From positions 1-16,313 of the forward strand of contig QFNN01000068.1 in the NCBI GenBank assembly GCA_003240855.1: a stretch of 16,313 bases of DNA. The letters run 5' to 3'. Below, piece by piece: positions 8,688 through 14,535 of this stretch. A model generated the notes under the pieces. The model saw only the letters and a program-made list of their open reading frames with translations. It was not told where the DNA came from and ran no database searches. Every line of letters starts with the position of its first letter. The stretch's first letter is position 1. The DNA is from Sphingomonas sanxanigenens. Its GTDB lineage: Bacteria; Pseudomonadota; Alphaproteobacteria; Sphingomonadales; Sphingomonadaceae. The position numbers and the translations under genes were made by a program.

Positions 8688-9635
8688 ATGCCGATGCTGA
8701 CGCGTCTCTGCCTGCTGCTGGCTTGCGCGGGGTTGCTCGTCGCGGCCGGGAAAGGCGTGTCGGGCGGGGCGACGCAGGCCGCGCAGATCGAGCTGGGGCG
8801 GCGGCTGTTCTACGACGCCGATCTGTCGGCGGACGGGAGCATGGCCTGCTCTTCCTGCCATGTGCAGCGGCATGGCTTTGCCGACAGCGTGGCGACGCAT
8901 CCGGGCGTGCACGGCGAGGCGGGCAGGCGCAACGCGCCGGGGCTGGCCAATGTCGCGCGCGCGCGCAGCCTGACCTGGAGCGATCCGCGCGTGCGGACGC
9001 TGGAGGCTCAGGTCTCGATTCCCGTCCTCGGCGACGATCCGGTCGAAATGGGGATGAAGGGGCAGGAGGCCGAGATCGCCAGGCGGCTGGGGCGCGATCC
9101 TTGTTACGTCAGCATGTTCCGCGCCGCCTTTCCCGATATGGGCGGGCGGATCGACATGACGACGGTGACGCGCGCGATCGCGGCTTTCGAGCGCAGCATG
9201 ATTTCAGACGATGCGCCGTTCGACCACTGGCGGCGCGGCGCGCGCGCCGCGCTGACGCCGGCGCAGCGGCAGGGAAGCAGATTGTTCGCGCGGGACTGCG
9301 CCTCATGCCATGCAGGGGCGGACATGAGCGACGGGCGCTTCCACGCGATCGAAACGGCCGGGCGGGACAAGGGACTGGGGGCGGTTACCGGCAAAGCCCG
9401 CGACGACGGGCGATTCCGCACGCCGATGCTGCGCAACGTCGCGTTGACCGCCCCCTATCTGCATGACGGATCGGCGCGCACGCTGGGCGAGGCGATCGCG
9501 CGGCACCGTAGCGTGCGACTCGATGCGGGGCAGATGGCGGGGATCATCGCCTTTCTCGATGCGATGACCGACCGGAGCTTCCTGTCGGACAGGCGTTATG
9601 CCTTGCCCGATTCCGCGTGCGGGCGGGCGCTGTAA
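8688..9635 (+). CDS. di-heme cytochrome c peroxidase / MauG-family protein
   Basis: 315 residues with an N-terminal hydrophobic export segment (about 5-20). Two c-type heme sites are present, CSSCH (54-58) and CASCH (204-208), in the order and spacing of the bacterial CCP/MauG family. The family core RRLFYDADLSADGSMACSSC opens the first domain; RRNAPGLANVA (80-90), FRTPMLRNVALTAPYLHDGS (243-262) and IIAFLDAM (286-293) follow. Such proteins reduce peroxide in the periplasm or, as MauG and MbnH do, oxidise tryptophans of a partner protein. Which of the two applies cannot be read from the sequence; the tightly coupled upstream gene (5 bp gap) favours a partner-directed role. The 3' end overlaps the convergent ModE-like gene by 40 bp. 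MPM gives two possible starts; the first is used. Confidence 0.93.
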   Translation: MPMLTRLCLLLACAGLLVAAGKGVSGGATQAAQIELGRRLFYDADLSADGSMACSSCHVQRHGFADSVATHPGVHGEAGRRNAPGLANVARARSLTWSDPRVRTLEAQVSIPVLGDDPVEMGMKGQEAEIARRLGRDPCYVSMFRAAFPDMGGRIDMTTVTRAIAAFERSMISDDAPFDHWRRGARAALTPAQRQGSRLFARDCASCHAGADMSDGRFHAIETAGRDKGLGAVTGKARDDGRFRTPMLRNVALTAPYLHDGSARTLGEAIARHRSVRLDAGQMAGIIAFLDAMTDRSFLSDRRYALPDSACGRAL

Positions 9636-10003
9636 TGCGGCGGTTCGGGCGCGGTGCGGAGGAGGGTCTGCAGCTCGGCGAGCGGTCCGCCTTCGAGCGC
9701 CTTGTCCATGTCGCGTTCGATCGCGCGGTAAAGCGCGAGGATGTGAGCGCCGAAATCGGTGAGCCGCGCGCCGCGATTGCGCGCGCCGCCGGGTGAGGTC
9801 TCGACCAGCCGCTGCGCCCAGCAGCGGTTCATCGCATCGACGAGCAGCCAGGCGCGGCGATAGCTCATCCCGAGCGCCCGCCCTGCGCCGGAAATCGACC
9901 CGTCGCGCGCGATCGCTTCGAGCAGATCGGCCTTGCCCGGCCCCATCGCGATCTCGCCGCCGCAGTAAATCTGCGCCTTGAGCTTGAGCGGGCCGATCAG
10001 CAT
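9596..10003 (-). CDS. ModE-like winged helix DNA-binding protein without a molybdate domain
   Basis: 135 residues from the ATG at 10003. The ModE N-terminal pattern is clear: LKLKAQIYCGGEIAMGPGK, then helix-turn-helix ADLLEAIARDGSISGAGRAL with GMSYRRAWLLVDAMNR (45-60), and the wing VETSPGGARNRGARLTDFG (67-85). The protein ends after a short helix and a disordered tail, so the TOBE/Mop domains that bind molybdate in full ModE (about 260 residues) are absent. It should be a DNA-binding regulator answering to something else, or a constitutive one. A TTG at 10048 would add 15 residues, but they are Pro/Arg-rich with no ribosome site; the ATG start matches the E. coli ModE N-terminus better. The last 40 bp overlap the end of the convergent di-heme gene. 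Confidence 0.85.
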   Translation of the reverse strand: MLIGPLKLKAQIYCGGEIAMGPGKADLLEAIARDGSISGAGRALGMSYRRAWLLVDAMNRCWAQRLVETSPGGARNRGARLTDFGAHILALYRAIERDMDKALEGGPLAELQTLLRTAPEPPHYSARPHAESGKA

Positions 10004-10107
10004 GGCGGGGCGGGGTGGTTCATCATTGGCTTTCCGGCGACGGTTCAAGCGAAGCTAAGACCGTGCGCCGGAAAGTTGCAAGGCTGGCGTGGGGACGGAG
10101 GCCCCTC

Positions 10108-10190
10108 CGTCATTGCGAGGAGGCCAAGCCGACGAAGCAATCCAGGGCGATGCCGGGTATCGGCCTGGATTGCTTCGCTCCGCGCGCAAG
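10108..10190. repeat. REP-like dispersed palindromic repeat between phoD and the ModE-like gene
   Basis: CGTCATTGCGAGGAGGCCAA starts at 10108, and CGAAGCAATCCAGG (10133-10146) pairs exactly with CCTGGATTGCTTCG (10164-10177) around a 17-nt loop. The motif TCATTGCGAGGAG...GAAGCAATCCAG is, from memory, a very common interspersed repeat in sphingomonads and other alphaproteobacteria. The right outer arm, normally close to CTCGCAATGACG, is degraded here to GCGCGCAAGGGCGG. The 14-bp stem lies just beyond the phosphatase stop codon and could also end that transcript. Confidence 0.82.
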
Positions 10191-10210
10191 GGCGGGAGTG
10201 AAGGGGGGGA

Positions 10211-11839
10211 TCAGGCGTTGGCGAAACGGCGCGCCCCCCAGCGCACGTCGAGCGCTTTGCTCGTCACGCCGCTGGTCGATCGGGTAAGGATCGTATCCAT
10301 GAAATGCCATTCGCCATGGACCTTGTCCGCCGTCAGTTGGAGCGAGACATAGCCGCGCCTGCTGGTGTCGGAGAAGATGATGTCGGGATTGGTCGTCTGG
10401 AGCGCCCTGGCGACATCGGTCGGGGCGGTTTTGGGCACATAGGCCTCGAAACCCGGCGAAGTCACCGAATGGCCGGCGAACTCCACGCCGGCTGGGCGGC
10501 CGCCCTGCGAGAGGTTGTTGCCCCAGGCATTATGGCTGTCGCCCGAGAGGACGAGGAGATTGCTGTCGCTTTCAAGGGCTGCGTTGAGCAGCCGCGCGCG
10601 CGCCGCCGGATAGCCGTCCCATGAATCGAAATTGAAGGGCAGGCCTATCTTGGCGGCCGCGACGCCGGCCATGGCGACCTGCCGGGCCTTGGCAGGGCCG
10701 TCGGCAGGGAACCAGCTCAGCGCGGCGTCGGGGAAGCGGACCGGGGCCATGACGATTTCCTGCGCCAGAACCTGCCAGCGCGTGCCGGCCTTCACCGACT
10801 TGCCGAGGCCATCGTTCAGCCATGCTTCCTGTTCGGCGCCCATCAGCGTGCGGTCCGCAGCCTGCCAGGGGCCGTCGCGGAAGGCGACCAGCGCCTGCAT
10901 GAGATCGCCGCGCCCGGCGAGCGCTTCGGCGAGGTCGAGCTGCTTGGTGCGCGCGGTGATGCGCGTTTCGGGGCGGAAGATCGTCGCCAGCGATCCGATC
11001 TGGAAGCTGTTCCAGCGCTGGCCGGAGACGGGCATCCATTCGTCATAGACGCGCTCGGCCGCCGCCTTGCGCACCGACCAGGGACCTTCCTTCGCGGGAT
11101 CGTGATTTTCCGCCCCGTCCTTCCAGGAATCGTTGGCGAACTCGTGATCGTCCCACTGGGCGATCATCGGGAATTGCCGGTGGAGACGGCGCAGATCGGG
11201 ATCGGCGCGATAGGCGGCGTAGCGCAGCCGGTAGTCGGCGAGAGTCACCATCTCGTTGGGCGGCTGGACCTCGCGGCCGGGCACGGCCTTTTCCGGGTAG
11301 GTGCCGGGGCCATATTCGTAGAGATAATCGCCGACATGGATCATCAGATCGAGGTCGCTGCGCTCCGCCGCATGTGCGTAGGCGTTGAAATAGCCGAAGG
11401 GCATGTTCGAGCAGGAAAAGAGCCCGATGCCGAAACGCTTCACGTCGCCGGTGGGCAGCGTGCGGGTGCGCCCCACGTCGCTGATCTCGCCATCGGGTGC
11501 GATGAAACGATAATGATACCAGCGATCGGGCTGAAGGCCGCTGACGACGAGCTTGGCGCAATAATCATGCTCGCCGCTCGCCACCACGTCGCCGCCGGAG
11601 ACGATGCGGGTGAAGGCTTCGGTCTCGGCGACCTCGCAGCGCAGCTTCGCTTCGCCCGAACCGACATAGCGGACCCAGAGCAGCACCGAATGCGGCCCGG
11701 GCTCGCCGCTCGCGACCCCGTGGGTAAAGCCGCGCGCGGCGAGCAATTGTGCGGCGCCGGGCGTCGCCATCGCGGCGATGCCGAACGCGCCTGCTTTCAG
11801 AAGAAGGCGGCGGTCGATGTGAAAGGTCATGGCGTTCAT
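10211..11839 (-). CDS. phoD: PhoD-family alkaline phosphatase/phosphodiesterase, Tat-exported
   Basis: 542 residues. The N-terminus IDRRLLLKAGAFGIAAMA carries the twin-arginine motif (R10-R11), so the folded, metal-loaded enzyme is exported by Tat. The PhoD domain is complete: FTHGVASGEPGPHSVLLWVR (38-57), FSCSNMPFGYFNAY (141-154), HVGDYLYEYGPGTYPEK (168-184), QWDDHEFANDSW (228-239), LVLSGDSHNAWGNNL (429-443) and VEFAGHSVTSPGFEAY (452-467). These carry the Asp/Cys/His/Asn ligands of the Fe-Ca centre. PhoD enzymes release phosphate from mono- and diesters, including teichoic-type polymers. The start may instead be the ATG at 11830 (MTFHIDRR), where AGAGG has better spacing. It follows the TBDR by 11 bp, so both are expected on one mRNA. 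No Pho box was recognised. Confidence 0.95.
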   Translation of the reverse strand: MNAMTFHIDRRLLLKAGAFGIAAMATPGAAQLLAARGFTHGVASGEPGPHSVLLWVRYVGSGEAKLRCEVAETEAFTRIVSGGDVVASGEHDYCAKLVVSGLQPDRWYHYRFIAPDGEISDVGRTRTLPTGDVKRFGIGLFSCSNMPFGYFNAYAHAAERSDLDLMIHVGDYLYEYGPGTYPEKAVPGREVQPPNEMVTLADYRLRYAAYRADPDLRRLHRQFPMIAQWDDHEFANDSWKDGAENHDPAKEGPWSVRKAAAERVYDEWMPVSGQRWNSFQIGSLATIFRPETRITARTKQLDLAEALAGRGDLMQALVAFRDGPWQAADRTLMGAEQEAWLNDGLGKSVKAGTRWQVLAQEIVMAPVRFPDAALSWFPADGPAKARQVAMAGVAAAKIGLPFNFDSWDGYPAARARLLNAALESDSNLLVLSGDSHNAWGNNLSQGGRPAGVEFAGHSVTSPGFEAYVPKTAPTDVARALQTTNPDIIFSDTSRRGYVSLQLTADKVHGEWHFMDTILTRSTSGVTSKALDVRWGARRFANA

Positions 11840-11850
11840 CCTCTCCCAAG

Positions 11851-14160
11851 TCAGAAACGCGCGCTGAGCTGGACGCCGTAGAGGCGCGGCTCGGCGGGGA
11901 TGAAGGTGGGGTAGCCGAACGATCCCCCCGTGTTGCCCGCATCAAGCAGATAATGCCGGTTGAACAGGTTGCGCGCAAAGGCCGAGACTTCATAGCGGTC
12001 GCCGGCGAAGGACATGCCCGCGCGGACATTGGCGAGCGTCACCTTGTCCTGGCTGATATCCGGCGTGTTGGGCAGCTCGAAATAGATGCGGCTGCGATAG
12101 GTGACGCTGGGCGTCGCGAACACGCGCATGTCATTGCCCAGCGGCGCATCGATGGTGAAGCCGGCCGAGGCCTGCCAACGCGGCTGGAGGCGGAACTGGT
12201 TGCCGGCGAAGCGCCCGTTGGAGGGCTTGTCGTCGATGCCGCCGTCAATGAAGCCGACATTGCCGAAGGCGCGGAACCACCTGGTGAACTGCGCTTCCAG
12301 CTCCGCTTCCACGCCCAGGTTGCTTGCGGAGCCGGCGCTTTCGGTGACCGTGGAGCCGTCGGCGCGGCGGACGCTCACCTGGAAATTGTCGTATTTCTGA
12401 TAATAGACGCCGAGCGAGCCCGAAATGATGCCGACGCGGCCCTTGATGCCGCCTTCATAGTTCCAGACATTTTCCTCGGGGATCAGGTTCACTGCGGCGA
12501 TCGCGCCGCCGGCGGACGCGGCGGCGGAAACATCGACCGTAGGCGAACGCCGGCCCTTCGATATGGTCGCATAGAGGCTGACGTCGGGCGTCAGATGATA
12601 GAGCGCGTTGAAACGCGGCAGCACAGCCGAATAGGAGCGCTGCGCCCAGAGGAAATTGCCGTTGGTGCTCACCTGCGACGGGATCAGCGGGCCGCCGGTG
12701 AGCACAGACTTCGGCGCGTAGGAGGCATATCCCGAACGGCGCTTCTCGATAAGGACGCGGACGCCGGCCGTGAGTTCAAGCTGCTCGGTGGGCAGCCAGG
12801 TGCCGTCGGCGAACATCGAATAGCTCTGGTTGTTCCCCTTGTTCTCGAACCAGCCGCTATAGGGGAGGACGGTCGCCTTCCCGCGCGTGAGCAGGGCGGT
12901 GGCGCGCGACGCCGTGACGGTGCCGTCGGCCGCGATGCAGCCGAGGCCGGGTATCACATTGGCCGCGCATTGCAGGAAGGTGCCTTCCTCGGACGAGAAG
13001 GGGACATACTGGTCCCCCTTTTCGGTAAAGACATTCCAGCCGAACGAACCACGGAACTTGTCCGACGCATAAGCGAAGCGGCTTTCGTGGTTGAACTGCC
13101 AGCCCTTCGCCCCCTCGGCGAATTCGAGGAACCAGGCGCGCGATCCGTCCGCATCGAAAATCTCGAGCGAGTCGAACTTGCGGTAGCCATTGACCGTGGT
13201 GAAGCTCCAGCCGTCGCCCATGTTCCAGTTGAGCGTCAGATTGCCGTCATAGACATGGCGGTTGAGCCCGAGCCGCGGGGCGCCCAGCACCTGTTCCGAA
13301 TAAGGCGATCCGCCGAGCCATGCGCCCTGATAAACGCTCCCGTTGACCGATGCGGGGGGCAGGCGCTTGCTGACGAAGGCCGTGCCGGGATTATGCTCGC
13401 GATCATAAGTGAAGATCAGGTCGGCGGTGAAATCGCTCGACGGCGTGAAGCGGAGCGAACCGCGCACGCCGACCTCGTCCTGCCCGTTCAGGTCGCTCTG
13501 ATCGGGGGCGAAGTTCTTCACATAGCCGTCGCGCTTCTTCCATTCAAAGGCGACGCGGCCGGCGATCACGTCCGAGCCGGCGTTGAGATAGCCGCTGAGC
13601 AGCCGCTGGTCGTAATTGCCGACGCCGCCGGTCAGGCTTGCCGACAGGCCGGGCTTGGGCCGGGCGGAGACGATGCTGATCGCGCCGACGGTGGCGGCGG
13701 TGCCGAACAGCGTCGCTTGCGGACCTTTCACCACCTCGATGCGATCAACGTCATAGACGCCCTGATAGGCGCCCCGCGACCGCGAGATGTCGACGCCGTT
13801 ATAATAGAGGGTGACGCGCGCGGCCTGCTGCGCGGATCCGCTGTCAGAGGTGATGCCGCGAATGACGATGCCCGGGTTGTTGGCGCTCTGTTCCTGGATA
13901 TTGAGGCCGGGAACATAGTTGGACAGCTCGTCGAGATCGTTGACGCCAAGCGTGCGCATGCGATCGTTGGTCATCACCGATATGGTGATCGGCACGTCCA
14001 CCAGCCGCTGCTCGATCTTCTGTGCGGTGACCAGAATCTCTTCATTGTCGCCGGGGTCCGGAGCCGGGGGCGCGGCGTCGGCGGCCAGCGCGGCCGAGTG
14101 AAAGGCAAAAACGCTGCATCCTGCCGCCAGCAAGGCGGCGGTCGCAAACTTGCGGACCAT
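11851..14160 (-). CDS. TonB-dependent receptor linked to PhoD
   Basis: 769 residues, intact. Signal peptide 1-26 (ALA|AD), TonB box EILVTAQK (41-48), then the plug: DVPITISVM (55-63), LSNYVPGLNIQE (79-90), IVIRGITSDSG (98-108), RVTLYYNGVDISRSRG (115-130), DRIEVVKGPQATLFGTAATV (139-158). A long 22-strand barrel follows and ends YGVQLSARF with the terminal Phe typical of outer-membrane proteins. Two cysteines in one extracellular-loop stretch (LQCAANVIPGLGCIAADG) may pair. The ribosome site is GGGGA about 7 nt before ATG 14160. With phoD only 11 bp downstream, the simplest reading is uptake of a phosphate ester or its products across the outer membrane. That is inference; the receptor family alone does not reveal the ligand. 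Confidence 0.95.
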   Translation of the reverse strand: MVRKFATAALLAAGCSVFAFHSAALAADAAPPAPDPGDNEEILVTAQKIEQRLVDVPITISVMTNDRMRTLGVNDLDELSNYVPGLNIQEQSANNPGIVIRGITSDSGSAQQAARVTLYYNGVDISRSRGAYQGVYDVDRIEVVKGPQATLFGTAATVGAISIVSARPKPGLSASLTGGVGNYDQRLLSGYLNAGSDVIAGRVAFEWKKRDGYVKNFAPDQSDLNGQDEVGVRGSLRFTPSSDFTADLIFTYDREHNPGTAFVSKRLPPASVNGSVYQGAWLGGSPYSEQVLGAPRLGLNRHVYDGNLTLNWNMGDGWSFTTVNGYRKFDSLEIFDADGSRAWFLEFAEGAKGWQFNHESRFAYASDKFRGSFGWNVFTEKGDQYVPFSSEEGTFLQCAANVIPGLGCIAADGTVTASRATALLTRGKATVLPYSGWFENKGNNQSYSMFADGTWLPTEQLELTAGVRVLIEKRRSGYASYAPKSVLTGGPLIPSQVSTNGNFLWAQRSYSAVLPRFNALYHLTPDVSLYATISKGRRSPTVDVSAAASAGGAIAAVNLIPEENVWNYEGGIKGRVGIISGSLGVYYQKYDNFQVSVRRADGSTVTESAGSASNLGVEAELEAQFTRWFRAFGNVGFIDGGIDDKPSNGRFAGNQFRLQPRWQASAGFTIDAPLGNDMRVFATPSVTYRSRIYFELPNTPDISQDKVTLANVRAGMSFAGDRYEVSAFARNLFNRHYLLDAGNTGGSFGYPTFIPAEPRLYGVQLSARF

Positions 14161-14177
14161 TTGGTTTCCCCGTGCAA

Positions 14178-14196
14178 CTCAATTGAGACGGCCGGC
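14178..14196. repeat. first copy of a 19-mer, CTCAATTGAGACGGCCGGC
   Basis: It matches CTCAATTGCGACGGTCGGC at 14300-14318 in 17 of 19 positions, in direct orientation, 122 bp away. Its first ten bases are a perfect palindrome (CTCAATTGAG), preceded by GCAA. It lies in the leader of the leftward TBDR, 18-36 bp before the ATG, where a bound protein could block transcription or elongation. Confidence 0.45.
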
Positions 14197-14299
14197 TAGT
14201 GCCAGCCCTGTGTGACGGAATGACTGAACGGGGATTTCAAAAAGATTACAATGGGAAGGCCGGGCTTTTGGCGGGAGCTGCGGGCTTTGCGCGTCACGC

Positions 14300-14318
14300 C
14301 TCAATTGCGACGGTCGGC
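14300..14318. repeat. second copy of the 19-mer, CTCAATTGCGACGGTCGGC
   Basis: This is the partner of the 19-mer at 14178-14196 (17 of 19 identical). The palindromic core is broken here by one change (A to C). It sits about 140 bp upstream of the leftward TBDR start, so the pair could be two binding sites of one regulator, or remains of a small duplication. Confidence 0.4.
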
Positions 14319-14426
14319 GTAGTCGGTCGCGCTCCGCCGGCATCGTCGGGAAGGGCGTTCCGGGACGGCGGGCGCATGCCGGCCTGGTGGCGGAAAAGCT
14401 CGGAAATCCAAGCCATTCCACCCTGT

Positions 14427-14462
14427 TGGACAGGTGGTCAATATATACTTGACGACTGTCTA
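14427..14462. promoter_or_regulatory. 36-bp imperfect inverted repeat, candidate operator of the rightward TBDR
   Basis: The left arm TGGACAGgTGGTCAA (14427-14441) and right arm TTGACGACTGTCTA (14449-14462) match in 12 of 14 positions if one base (G) is skipped, around a 7-bp AT centre TATATAC. The inner core GTCAA...TTGAC is perfect. TATACT in the centre resembles a -10 element, so a bound dimer or pair of dimers would block the promoter. The site is 74-109 bp before the ATG at 14536. Confidence 0.5.
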
Positions 14463-14535
14463 GTTGCGTGTGACGATGCGTCATAATTCTGAAAAATCCG
14501 GGGCGGTTCTCTCGACGACAAAAAGGGGTCAGGCG

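Larger units (their letters stand above)
14161..14535. promoter_or_regulatory. gene-free divergent control region between two TBDR genes
   Basis: No convincing gene is present; the one minus-strand frame of about 100 codons (14179-14484) has no family-like pattern or ribosome site. The region holds, left to right: CTCAATTGAG palindrome with a 19-mer that recurs at 14300; a 36-bp imperfect inverted repeat at 14427-14462 with TATACT (14444-14449) in its centre as a possible -10 of the rightward gene; and the small palindrome TGACG-ATG-CGTCA (14471-14483). Confidence 0.6.

Noticed and set aside
8688..8730. Lipoprotein signal (LLAC) in the di-heme protein
   Set aside because: The hydrophobic stretch before Cys13 is too short and continues after it, as in an ordinary signal peptide or anchor.
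11749..14199. 816-codon open frame on the plus strand opposite the PhoD-linked TBDR
   Set aside because: Composition is Arg/Ala/Glu-rich with no family pattern. It is the antisense shadow of a GC-rich gene whose minus strand gives a complete TBDR.
14208..14232. Possible Pho box in front of the TBDR-phoD operon (GTCAT/GTCAC on the minus strand)
   Set aside because: The two half-motifs are 8 bp apart, not 11, and lack the CTGTCA extension.
14179..14484. 101-codon minus-strand frame in the divergent region
   Set aside because: No ribosome site, no recognisable pattern, Arg/Pro-rich low-quality sequence covering promoter elements of both flanking genes.
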